DNA of 64,000 nucleotides from CBDBLK01 sp965215445 (GTDB lineage Bacteria > Bdellovibrionota > Bacteriovoracia > Bacteriovoracales > Bacteriovoracaceae). This document shows positions 1 to 7,109 of the stretch, piece by piece. The notes under the pieces are model-generated. The model did not search any database. It was given only the letters and a program-made list of their open reading frames with translations, and was not told the origin of the DNA. How positions within the stretch are numbered: position 1 is the stretch's first letter; each line of letters begins with the position of its first letter. A program made the translations under genes and the position numbers. The DNA lies in contig CBDCDT010000002.1 in assembly GCA_965215445.1 (NCBI GenBank), positions 2,232,001-2,296,000 on the forward strand. The letters run 5' to 3'.

Positions 1-940
1 GAGGGGCGACGTGTATCGTTTAGCGAGGCATTGGATGATCTTGAGTTTCAATCCACGCCCCTGCGTGAGGGGCGACGATCTTTAATCCAGTTTACACGTT
101 TAAGTTTTTGAAGTTTCAATCCACGCCCCTGCGTGAGGGGCGACTTTACCGATATTTAGTACCGGGACCACGTTCACGAGTTTCAATCCACGCCCCTGCG
201 TGAGGGGCGACTCAAAAACTAATTGAATGCGCCAGTAGTCAACGGTTTCAATCCACGCCCCTGCGTGAGGGGCGACGTACGCTTAAGGGCATTTATCGTG
301 GATTTGTTCACGTTTCAATCCACGCCCCTGCGTGAGGGGCGACTGCGACTGACGGATAAACTCGGAGAGTTGTTGTCTGTTTCAATCCACGCCCCTGCGT
401 GAGGGGCGACTCAAGTCCTGCCCCGGCCACCAACACATAAGGAGTTTCAATCCACGCCCCTGCGTGAGGGGCGACGATGGGAATATGGGGTTTAAGCCGC
501 TCGTCCTCGTTTCAATCCACGCCCCTGCGTGAGGGGCGACGGGACGTTTGAAGAGTCTTATCCTTCCCCTATTAGTTTCAATCCACGCCCCTGCGTGAGG
601 GGCGACGCTATGTCGGCGAGCGGAAAACCATCCTTGATCCGTTTCAATCCACGCCCCTGCGTGAGGGGCGACCACGTCCATATCGACAATAGAGCATGAG
701 TCAGGCATGTTTCAATCCACGCCCCTGCGTGAGGGGCGACTACGCTGACCAATGGGCAAAGCTAGCGAGAGCTATGTTTCAATCCACGCCCCTGCGTGAG
801 GGGCGACTTCATCAGGAAGAGAAGTTATGACGTAGACAAAGTTTCAATCCACGCCCCTGCGTGAGGGGCGACATGCTTCGGTTTCTTCGGTGATGCCCAA
901 AAGGGCGAGTTTCAATCCACGCCCCTGCGTGAGGGGCGAC
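1..940 (-). CRISPR. Type I-C CRISPR array (right-hand, leader-proximal part)
   Basis: Fourteen complete, identical 32-bp repeats start at 45, 113, 180, 245, 312, 379, 444, 509, 575, 641, 709, 776, 841 and 909. The last 10 bases of a further repeat are at 1-10, so the array continues beyond the left edge. The fourteen spacers are 33-36 bp and all different. On the plus strand the repeat begins GTTTCAATCCACGCCCC. Its reverse complement ends in GGATTGAAAC, the usual 5' handle of type I-C crRNA, so transcription runs on the minus strand from the leader at the right. The newest spacer should be 873-908. The repeat has an inner stem (GCCCCT/AGGGGC) suited to Cas5c cleavage. Short frames across the array that read VAPHAGAWIET-like peptides are artefacts of the repeat. 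Confidence 0.99.
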
Positions 941-1118
941 AGTACTGGTCTTAATATTCTGTTTTTAAAGAACAAAGTGGCAAGTTTCCGCTAACCACAT
1001 GAAAAAGGACTACCATAAAAAAACAAAAAGCATTTTTCAACTTAAATCCTTTGAAAAAACAATAAGATATTATTTGCGATAGCCTCTTAAAGAACCTATG
1101 AGAGCTAACTGTTAGCGA
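941..1118 (-). promoter_or_regulatory. CRISPR leader
   Basis: This is an AT-rich stretch of 178 bp between the last repeat and the stop codon of cas2, with many A and T runs and no open frame of note. Its position at the cas1/cas2 end fits the leader that carries the array promoter and the integration signals for new spacers. I could not assign a -10/-35 pair with confidence. Confidence 0.75.
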
Positions 1119-1412
1119 TTAAAAAATAAGGTTATCACGCAATGGGTCTTTAATTGTTTTTGCACCAAAATGTTCAACTTTTGTGCGCCCTTTCTTTCCT
1201 AAAAGATAAAACCTTAAACTGTCTTCTTCTTTATCGTACTGTTCCAATAATTTTGCTTTAAGATCAGTATATTGGGAAGGGTCTATTTCACATTCAAAAA
1301 CAGAATTTTGAACCCTGACCCCATAATCCAGACAAGTTTTAGAAATATGGCGCAACCTTTTTTGCCCTTGTTTGGAAGTAACAGAAACATCATAAGTAAT
1401 GAGTACCAGCAC
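1119..1412 (-). CDS. cas2: CRISPR-associated endoribonuclease Cas2 (type I-C)
   Basis: Cas2 is the non-catalytic or nuclease-like subunit of the Cas1-Cas2 spacer integrase. The protein is 97 residues, the normal I-C length, and begins (V)LVLITYDVSV, the typical first beta strand with its conserved aspartate, followed by an amphipathic ferredoxin-like fold. I chose a GTG start at 1412 because it gives the family N-terminus and overlaps the TAG stop of cas1 by one base (TAGTG); a longer frame to 1484 would add a non-family extension running inside cas1. It is the last gene of the cas operon, directly upstream of the leader. Confidence 0.95.
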   Translation of the reverse strand: MLVLITYDVSVTSKQGQKRLRHISKTCLDYGVRVQNSVFECEIDPSQYTDLKAKLLEQYDKEEDSLRFYLLGKKGRTKVEHFGAKTIKDPLRDNLIF

Positions 1413-2428
1413 TACTTCACCAAATAAGGGGGATAATATTGAGTGTCCCCGCGAATATGTCTGGCCATCAACATCGCCTGACAATGGGGAAGCAGGCCCA
1501 TTGAAACTTTTTCTTTTAAATATGGATGAATAATTTCAGTCTGCTTTCTCTCTTGATAGGCCTTGAAAAATAATTTTCTGCCATCATCGGAAAGTCTCAC
1601 AGCACCACTTGACTCTGTAATAAAATCTTTTTCTTTAATTTGTTGCCTGTTTAACAATGTTAAAATCAAGCGGTCAGCCCAAGGAGCACGAAATTCTTCC
1701 AGCATATCCAAGGCCAAACTTAACCTTCCTGGCCTGTCTCTGTGAAGAAATCCCACATAAGGGTCTAACCCAACACCATAAAGTGCAGACGCACATTCTT
1801 GAGTTATCATCGAATAGGCAAAAGAGAGAACGGCATTAACGGGGTCGGTTGGAGGACGACGCACCCTTTTTGGAAAAGTAAAATCTTCGTCTTTTAAAAG
1901 TTCATTAAAAACAGCAAAGTAAATTGTTGCTGCCTCACCTTCAAGACCTCTCACTTCGTCCAAGTTGAGGGCCATTTTAATTCTTCTCATACTGCTTGAC
2001 AATTTTGAAACGGCCTCGGTCAGAGCAGTATTCTCCCCATGATTGCGAATTTCTCTTTGCAAAATGTTTCTTGTATTGGCAATTTTTGCAGCAACCATTA
2101 AACGTGCCATAATCAAAGTTTTTTCTTGATCGTCTGCCCATCGAAATTGCTCTCGGCGCAAGAGAACATTGCCCGTCGTTTTCCCTTGTACTCTGGCCAA
2201 AAAACGGCCGTATTCCGTATAAAATACCAATCCAACTGAATTTTCAGCACAATGGCCCATAAGATAGGGAGAAACTGAAACTCTCCCAAAACAAAAAATC
2301 CCCGCTATATTGATAATCGGAAATTGGCCAAGCTTTTCATCGCCATTTTTGATAACGATAGTTTCTCTTTCCTTGTGAAGATAACTGTCTTGACGGGTTA
2401 TGTAGAGCGTATTGAGTAGTTTTTTCAT
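1412..2428 (-). CDS. cas1: CRISPR-associated integrase Cas1 (type I-C)
   Basis: Cas1 is the integrase that inserts new spacers at the leader end, working as a Cas1-Cas2 complex with Cas4 in I-C systems. The protein has 338 residues, the usual length. Metal-binding residues are visible in the helical domain: the GLEGEAA segment (E163/E165), H229 in GFLHRDRPGR, and the acidic pair in DMLEEF (D241, E244). The start overlaps the cas4 stop by four bases (ATGA), and the stop overlaps the cas2 start, so the three adaptation genes are translationally coupled. Nothing suggests inactivation. Confidence 0.97.
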   Translation of the reverse strand: MKKLLNTLYITRQDSYLHKERETIVIKNGDEKLGQFPIINIAGIFCFGRVSVSPYLMGHCAENSVGLVFYTEYGRFLARVQGKTTGNVLLRREQFRWADDQEKTLIMARLMVAAKIANTRNILQREIRNHGENTALTEAVSKLSSSMRRIKMALNLDEVRGLEGEAATIYFAVFNELLKDEDFTFPKRVRRPPTDPVNAVLSFAYSMITQECASALYGVGLDPYVGFLHRDRPGRLSLALDMLEEFRAPWADRLILTLLNRQQIKEKDFITESSGAVRLSDDGRKLFFKAYQERKQTEIIHPYLKEKVSMGLLPHCQAMLMARHIRGDTQYYPPYLVK

Positions 2429-3033
2429 TTCTCTAAAAGTTCTTTAACATACTTGCCAGAATAGTCATTGAGAAAGGTTTCTGGTTTGCAGATATTTTTT
2501 AATGAACAAGCACGGCATTTTTTCTTTTCTTGAATAGGTAAAGGCGTTTCTCCTTTATCTAAAAGTTCTCGGGCACGTTGAATAATTTCAATTGTATTTT
2601 GGCGAAGGCCTTCATCTATAAAAACACGTTCCCTCTGATGTGTTTCCCAATACCAGATGGCCCCCTCTTGAATTTTTGCATTACGCATTTCTTCTATACA
2701 TAAAGATTGAGCACATAATTGAACTCTGTCCCAATCTTCAATTTTTGGTTTTCCTCTTTTATATTCCACTGGAAAGTATTTGGTTGGGTGTCCAGATTCT
2801 ATTTCCAAAAGGTCTAACTTGCCTTGTATTTCATAGGTGTATGAAATGGCCGAAACACTTCTTTCATATTTCAATTTTCCTCGTTTTTCTTTTGTTCCCG
2901 AATCAACTCGCTCGTGAAGGATTTTCCCTTCTGCTGTAAAGCGATTTTCTTCCCACGCTTGCTCTACATGAATAAGTGCAAATTGACGAGGGCAATAAGC
3001 GTAGTGTTGAAGTGCTGAAATAGAGAGAAACAC
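2425..3033 (-). CDS. cas4: CRISPR-associated exonuclease Cas4 (RecB-like, 4Fe-4S)
   Basis: Cas4 trims prespacers and helps select the PAM and orientation. The 202-residue protein has the expected iron-sulphur cysteines: C14 in YCPRQ near the N-terminus and C173, C176 and C182 in the C-terminal KCRACSLKNIC segment. The RecB nuclease core shows D74 (KLDLLEI) and E90-x-K92 (VEYKRG). Translation starts at a GTG that shares one base with the TAG stop of the upstream DUF2442 gene (TAGTG), the same arrangement as cas1-cas2. This places the inserted pair firmly inside the transcript. Confidence 0.96.
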   Translation of the reverse strand: MFLSISALQHYAYCPRQFALIHVEQAWEENRFTAEGKILHERVDSGTKEKRGKLKYERSVSAISYTYEIQGKLDLLEIESGHPTKYFPVEYKRGKPKIEDWDRVQLCAQSLCIEEMRNAKIQEGAIWYWETHQRERVFIDEGLRQNTIEIIQRARELLDKGETPLPIQEKKKCRACSLKNICKPETFLNDYSGKYVKELLEK

Positions 3034-3329
3034 TATGCCGTTTTTTTCGATGGCGATAATCTATAATCAAAATAAGGAGTGCCCAAGACAATATCGGTCA
3101 CCGAAATATCTTCTCCGATCTCTTCAAAGTGAATCGCCGAACCCTCACCAAACAAACGAAATTTTTCCCTGGACTTGCGAGGAGTGTTGAGCAAAAAGGG
3201 ATAAAGAGACAAAGGGTTGGAAATTACTCTTCCATCTGTCAAAAGCACGTTTAATTCGTCTTTGGTAAACCAAACGTCTATCGCCTGAAAAGCAAAATCA
3301 CTCACATTACCGTCTTTTAAAAAAACCAT
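3033..3329 (-). CDS. DUF2442 domain protein, possible antitoxin-like partner, inside the cas operon
   Basis: A 98-residue protein with the DUF2442 pattern: an early FKDGxV-like strand, then DVWFTKDELNVLLTDGRVISNPLSLYPFLLNTPRKSREKFRLFGEGSAIHFEEIGEDISV (given here in pieces: VWFTKDELNVLLTDGR at about 24-39, PLSLYPFLL at about 44-52, and IHFEEIGEDIS at about 67-77). Family members commonly sit beside DUF4160 genes, as here, and the pair is usually regarded as toxin-antitoxin-like; no activity can be read from the sequence. It overlaps the DUF4160 gene by 23 bp and cas4 by one base, so it must be co-transcribed with cas genes. A role in CRISPR function or as a locus-stabilising module is inference. 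Confidence 0.8.
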   Translation of the reverse strand: MVFLKDGNVSDFAFQAIDVWFTKDELNVLLTDGRVISNPLSLYPFLLNTPRKSREKFRLFGEGSAIHFEEIGEDISVTDIVLGTPYFDYRLSPSKKTA

Positions 3330-3549
3330 GATACTTCTCCAAAAAATCTTCCCTGTATTCTATAACAATCTTACGAGCCTTGTCAAGCCACTTTTTTGTC
3401 ATGCCTTTTTGCTCTCTAAGTGAAACTGGGTCTAGCCAAAAAACCGCCATTCCACCCTGATATTCAATATGAACATGGGCCGGTTTATATTTTCCCTCTC
3501 TCGAATAAAAGAAAAAACGGAACCCATTTTTAACTAATACGTTTGGCAT
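3307..3549 (-). CDS. DUF4160 domain protein, possible toxin-like partner, inside the cas operon
   Basis: An 80-residue protein with the DUF4160 signature: FRFFFYSREG, then KPAHVHIEYQG (about 22-32), AVFWLDP, and a C-terminal helix ending LEKYHGFFKRR. The family is short and basic, and is typically followed by DUF2442, as here. It starts 13 bp after the cas7 stop and overlaps the next gene by 23 bp. Placement between cas7 and cas4 is not part of the canonical I-C order (cas3-cas5-cas8c-cas7-cas4-cas1-cas2). The family name is recognised from motif; the function is unknown. Confidence 0.8.
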   Translation of the reverse strand: MPNVLVKNGFRFFFYSREGKYKPAHVHIEYQGGMAVFWLDPVSLREQKGMTKKWLDKARKIVIEYREDFLEKYHGFFKRR

Positions 3550-3562
3550 TTCATCACACTAT

Positions 3563-4426
3563 TTATAATAACTCCCGCAATTCAACTCCATCTGGAACCT
3601 CATTTGTAGAAATACTAACCTTATAATCTTCAAATTTTCTCGGCGTTTCTTCTGACGATTTTTTTTCAACTTTAACGAGGTCAAAAAGCTTGTGAGCAGG
3701 AGCATTGCCCATTGCGCTTTCGTGCCTAAAAACAATCAATTTTCTGGCCGACATCTCACCCCGTGCTGCTGAATGGTCGTGCTCAAACATGTTTTGTAAA
3801 GATTCCCATAAAAGTTCTAAATCACTTTCAGAAAATCCCGTTTGTTCGGCCAATTTTGCAGAAATGTAACCATGAGCACGATATAGGCCATAGGGAACAA
3901 TACTTTTTCTTCCCATTGTTCGTTCTTTCTCTCGATCTTTCTCATTGGTAACCGCCATTCGAGTAATTGAGACTTCTTGAGGAACAATAGCATCAATGGA
4001 AGAGGCAAAAGCAAATTGAATAGGGCCTCTAACTTGGCCACAATTGACTTCCGTTGTCATAACCGCACCAAAAGAACGAATATCAAAATAATTTTTACAC
4101 ATCCATACTGTAACTTTCCCAGCTTCTGTTGCGTCCTTTGGAAGTTTTTTAGACTCTTGTTCTATCTTTAAACTCTCATAGGCCTTCTTATTTATTTGAT
4201 TGAGAACAGCTTTTTCTGCAATATAAATGCCATGGCCATCACAATCTTGCTTAGCTAATGCTACATAGTTGCGAATTTTTCTTTTTAAACACACATCCGT
4301 CACCAGACCATGATTTGTTTCAGGGTCTAATCTTGGCAAGTTTCCCGCATCAGGATCGCCGTTGGGATTTCCATTAGTTACGTCAAATAAATAAACAAAT
4401 TCATAACGATTTTTAATTGTGCTCAT
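3563..4426 (-). CDS. cas7: Type I-C Cascade backbone protein Cas7 (Csd2)
   Basis: Cas7 polymerises along the crRNA spacer to form the Cascade filament. The 287-residue protein opens with the hallmark Csd2 sequence YEFVYLFDVTNGNPNGDPDAGN (residues about 8-29, a glycine/asparagine-rich loop), followed by TNHGLVTDVCLKRKIRNYV. A basic and serine-rich stretch, TMGRKSIVPYGLYRAHG, is also typical. Its ATG overlaps the cas8c stop by one base (TAATG). There is no frameshift or truncation. Confidence 0.97.
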   Translation of the reverse strand: MSTIKNRYEFVYLFDVTNGNPNGDPDAGNLPRLDPETNHGLVTDVCLKRKIRNYVALAKQDCDGHGIYIAEKAVLNQINKKAYESLKIEQESKKLPKDATEAGKVTVWMCKNYFDIRSFGAVMTTEVNCGQVRGPIQFAFASSIDAIVPQEVSITRMAVTNEKDREKERTMGRKSIVPYGLYRAHGYISAKLAEQTGFSESDLELLWESLQNMFEHDHSAARGEMSARKLIVFRHESAMGNAPAHKLFDLVKVEKKSSEETPRKFEDYKVSISTNEVPDGVELRELL

Positions 4427-4830
4427 TAGTTTTCTCCTTCTTGGTTGTTGGGTTCTTTTTTAAAGTTGTTAGTCTGATGATAATAACCTAGAACAAAATG
4501 TCCTTGTTTCTCTATTCCAAAGCTTTTGGGAAATTTAGTTTCATTTAAAAGAGAAAAAATATTTTTAATTTTTTTCTCAATAGCATACGCTGCTGCTCTT
4601 TTTTTCTCCTCTTCTTTTTTTGCTTTACTTAGATGGTGATGACAATTCCTTATGAGAAAAGGAAAAACAAAAGCAGGAGTTGCTGACGCTGCACTGTAGT
4701 AACGATCTTTGATTGTTGCACTAAGTGTTTTGCCTTTGCCTTCTAGTGCAACCTTTTGGGCGTTTTCTAATTCACTAAATAATCGCCCGAGAAGATAGGC
4801 CTCATCTTTACAATTTTCATCTAATGCCAT
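4426..4830 (-). CDS. cas11c: Cas11c small subunit, internal translation product of cas8c
   Basis: In type I-C systems the Cascade small subunit is made from an internal start within cas8c. Here codon 462 of cas8c is an ATG (4828-4830) preceded by a strong Shine-Dalgarno sequence, AAAAGGAGGAAA, with the GGAGG core at 4839-4843 and eight bases to the ATG. Such a motif inside an otherwise AT-rich coding region is unlikely to be accidental. The product would be 134 residues, starting MALDENCKDEAYLLGRLF and almost entirely helical with a lysine/glutamate-rich segment, matching the size and character of known Cas11c. Expression is not proven by sequence alone. Confidence 0.85.
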   Translation of the reverse strand: MALDENCKDEAYLLGRLFSELENAQKVALEGKGKTLSATIKDRYYSAASATPAFVFPFLIRNCHHHLSKAKKEEEKKRAAAYAIEKKIKNIFSLLNETKFPKSFGIEKQGHFVLGYYHQTNNFKKEPNNQEGEN

Positions 4831-6213
4831 AGGTATTTCCTCCTTTTGATTAAGATTTCTTTTTTTTCTTGTTAAAACAGCTTTACACAATGCCACTCTT
4901 AAACCTGTAATTCGACCATCGTTCCTGAAACGCATGAGGATATTGGACAGTAAACTTTGGGGGTAGTTTCTCTCTGTGAGTATGGAACGCAGGATTTCCC
5001 CTGCAAGGTTTGGTGGCACTTCATCAAAATTTTGTTTTTCTCCTCTGTAGGGAGCAATAGCCCCGGATAAAGACCAAACAGAAGGTAATTTTTTCCAAGC
5101 AGAGGGCATTATCTCCAAATCTTGAAAGTGTTTTGATAGTCTTTGAATAAAAACTCCAAAGGTATTTGCCTCCCAGTAGCGAATAGATAAACGGGAAGTA
5201 TTAGGAGCAAGACCTAAAATATAAAATTCTGTATTCTCATCAAGGTCAGAATCAATTTCACACAAAGGCCTGCCTTTTGCTACTTTTTCCATAAATTCTT
5301 TTATTTCTGTTTCTTCTTGTTCATCTGTTGGATAAAGGAAGTTTGCGAAGGCCCGTTCTTCTTTTTCTTTAGTCTGATTATTTTTAGATTTGGCCCAAAA
5401 AACCACAGTAGTATCACCAATAATAACTTTTTGCCCATTACTTCTTAACAAGTAGTTAAGTGCTGTTGTGTATTGAAAAACTACACGCTCCGAAATAGGT
5501 GAATTTAGACCTTGTTTTTTATTGTATGATTCCAAAGCATTAAAGTTAAAAGAACTAATAGAAGCACCTGAACTTTGCGCGCCTCTAACTCCTTTAATGG
5601 AAGGATGAAGTCTTGCAATAGGTTTCTTTTCTCCAGTGACTAGGCAAGTCCCCTCATCCCCCTGTTGCAAAGACAATCTTTCCATAACTAAATTTTTTGC
5701 TTCTGGACGATCATGAATGTAACCATATTCACCATCAAGTCTAAAAATGACGTTACTATCTTTAATCTCGTCTTTTTCTTTTTGAAATTCAGGCAAAGTT
5801 TTAAATTTTCCTGGCGACCAGTTTTCTAAAAAAAGGCAAAGTGCTTTCAATCCTTTATCTTGATTCTCTCCAATAAATTTTAACATTTCCTCTTTAAATG
5901 CTGTATGTTCTTTAGGTAAACGCTCTAACGCCTTCTTGTCAGTTTTGGCAGTTATTCCTAAAACATAACTGGTTTTGTCCCATAAAAAACAAGGTGCAAT
6001 ATTGACAGTTCTTTTTGAAGGTTGAGGAACTTCTATAATTTTAGGTATAGTTTTTTTCTTTGAATTGATTTGGATATTTTCAACATTGACAATTTTTCCT
6101 TTTTTTGATAAATGAATAACATAGCTAATTTTCTCTTTACTATATCCACGAGGCGAGACTTTTCCTTTCTTCTCTAACTGTTCGTAATAATCGTTTAGGG
6201 CCGATAAAATCAC
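4426..6213 (-). CDS. cas8c: Type I-C Cascade large subunit Cas8c (Csd1)
   Basis: Cas8c recognises the PAM and recruits Cas3. The 595-residue protein begins MILSALNDYYEQLEKKGKVSP, the standard Csd1 N-terminus, and carries the conserved central segments CLVTGEKKPIARLHPSIKGV and GAQSSGASISSFN. Length matches the family (about 570-620). It overlaps cas5c by four bases (ATGA) and cas7 by one. The C-terminal 134 codons can be translated separately as Cas11c from an internal start (see 4426-4830). Confidence 0.96.
   Translation of the reverse strand: MILSALNDYYEQLEKKGKVSPRGYSKEKISYVIHLSKKGKIVNVENIQINSKKKTIPKIIEVPQPSKRTVNIAPCFLWDKTSYVLGITAKTDKKALERLPKEHTAFKEEMLKFIGENQDKGLKALCLFLENWSPGKFKTLPEFQKEKDEIKDSNVIFRLDGEYGYIHDRPEAKNLVMERLSLQQGDEGTCLVTGEKKPIARLHPSIKGVRGAQSSGASISSFNFNALESYNKKQGLNSPISERVVFQYTTALNYLLRSNGQKVIIGDTTVVFWAKSKNNQTKEKEERAFANFLYPTDEQEETEIKEFMEKVAKGRPLCEIDSDLDENTEFYILGLAPNTSRLSIRYWEANTFGVFIQRLSKHFQDLEIMPSAWKKLPSVWSLSGAIAPYRGEKQNFDEVPPNLAGEILRSILTERNYPQSLLSNILMRFRNDGRITGLRVALCKAVLTRKKRNLNQKEEIPMALDENCKDEAYLLGRLFSELENAQKVALEGKGKTLSATIKDRYYSAASATPAFVFPFLIRNCHHHLSKAKKEEEKKRAAAYAIEKKIKNIFSLLNETKFPKSFGIEKQGHFVLGYYHQTNNFKKEPNNQEGEN
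4839..4843 (-). promoter_or_regulatory. Internal ribosome-binding site for cas11c
   Basis: GGAGG on the minus strand, in the larger match AAAAGGAGGAAA, eight bases before an in-frame ATG of cas8c. This decides the Cas11c start. Confidence 0.85.
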
Positions 6214-6851
6214 GACTTAACTTCCTCCGCTTTCAATAAGGGAATATTGACGAATCCTTCACTGTCAATTTTGGCACGAAAAAATTTTGCTTCCATATCA
6301 TTTTGAAAATCGAGGTCGTGCAACATCCAGCCTAAATCCTTATTTTTAACTTCTTCATGCGAAGCAAATTTTTTATCCTCATCCGGTAAACAAAAATCGA
6401 CTGGAAATTCTCTAACGCCAAAATAAGGAGTGTGAAAACACTGACCTTTGCGAGCACGTCGGTTAAAAATATCCAAGTGCTTTTTTTCTTTGTCTTCTTT
6501 GCCTGCCTTATCAGTCAATTCAAAATGAGCACTAATGATATATTCGACATTTTTTAAAATGGTGGCGGCCCTTTGTTGCCTTTCATCTTCTACGAAAATG
6601 CGCATCTTTTTATGAGAGGCCCTGCTAGCAACTTCATTACGCCGGATGGATTCAAAACGTATTGGTTTAAGAACTTGTATTTTATCTATTACCCATAAAA
6701 TGGCAGGTTTCCAATGTATGGCCTCTAAAATTCCCCGAGCTGCCGAGGGAGTCATAACGTCGTAAGAAACTCTTTCGACTTTCATTTCAGGGCGAGTAAA
6801 GCAGGCCCTTTCTCCCCAAACACGCAACCTAACACCATAGGACATTGGCAA
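6210..6851 (-). CDS. cas5: Type I-C Cascade subunit and pre-crRNA endonuclease Cas5c (Cas5d)
   Basis: In type I-C, Cas5c replaces Cas6: it cuts within the repeat at the base of the stem and stays on the 5' handle. The 213-residue protein begins YGVRLRVWGERACFTRPEMKVERVSYDVMTPSAARGILEAI (in pieces: VWGERACFTRPEMKVER at about 11-27 and YDVMTPSAARGILEAIHWKP at about 30-49), the highly conserved Cas5d N-terminus with the basic and aromatic catalytic region. The stop overlaps the cas8c start (ATGA). Just upstream lie degenerate CRISPR repeats and a putative small membrane-protein gene. Confidence 0.96.
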   Translation of the reverse strand: MPMSYGVRLRVWGERACFTRPEMKVERVSYDVMTPSAARGILEAIHWKPAILWVIDKIQVLKPIRFESIRRNEVASRASHKKMRIFVEDERQQRAATILKNVEYIISAHFELTDKAGKEDKEKKHLDIFNRRARKGQCFHTPYFGVREFPVDFCLPDEDKKFASHEEVKNKDLGWMLHDLDFQNDMEAKFFRAKIDSEGFVNIPLLKAEEVKS

Positions 6852-6861
6852 ACCTCAGTTT

Positions 6862-6893
6862 TTCTAAAATCCACGCCCCCACACGGGGGCGAC
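6862..6893 (-). repeat. Orphan degenerate CRISPR repeat between cas3 and cas5c
   Basis: The segment AATCCACGCCCCCACACGGG followed by GGCGAC matches the array repeat at both ends but has a different loop (stem CGCCCCC/GGGGGCG) and lacks the GTTTC end. It resembles another I-C repeat type more than a decayed copy of the local one. It starts only about 10 bp upstream of the cas5c start codon. Confidence 0.8.
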
Positions 6894-6914
6894 TACCTCA
6901 CTCGAAAAAAGATT

Positions 6915-6924
6915 GTTTCAATCC
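6915..6924 (-). repeat. Orphan crRNA 5'-handle-like sequence
   Basis: GTTTCAATCC on the plus strand (GGATTGAAAC on the minus strand) is identical to the handle end of the array repeat. It is separated from the orphan repeat at 6862-6893 by only 21 bp. A third, 9-of-10 match (GTTTCAATCT) lies at 7096-7105 beside the cas3 stop. Read on the minus strand the order is handle, 21-nt pseudo-spacer, stem-loop, like one truncated crRNA unit. Confidence 0.6.
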
Positions 6925-7055
6925 CCAGTTTTTTTAACCCAATACAACAAGCCTGCAATAACACAAAGCAACACAACGAACGCAATTAATCCCATTAGGC
7001 CGGAAAAACCAACAAAAAAACTTTCAAATTTAACTACCACGTTTCCTTCCATCAT
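6918..7055 (-). CDS. Putative 45-residue single-pass membrane protein between cas3 and cas5c
   Basis: An uninterrupted frame starting with two consecutive ATG codons (7055 and 7052) encodes MMEGNVVVKFESFFVGFSGL followed by MGLIAFVVLLCVIAGLLYWV and KKTGD. It has a short, mildly charged N-terminus, a strongly hydrophobic segment of about 25 residues (roughly 14-40) and a positive C-terminal tail, the layout of a small membrane protein. The TGA stop lies inside the orphan handle sequence GATTGAAAC. No good Shine-Dalgarno precedes it. It fills most of the 258-bp gap between cas3 and cas5c and would be co-transcribed with them. I recognise no family; chance occurrence is possible. Confidence 0.45.
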   Translation of the reverse strand: MMEGNVVVKFESFFVGFSGLMGLIAFVVLLCVIAGLLYWVKKTGD

Positions 7056-7109
7056 TAAAAGAATTTAAATATCTACGGATTGATAGTCAATTTAAGTTTC
7101 AATCTATTT

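Noticed and set aside
382..752. Minus-strand frames encoding repeated VAPHAGAWIET peptides
   Set aside because: They are translations of the CRISPR repeat and spacers, not genes.
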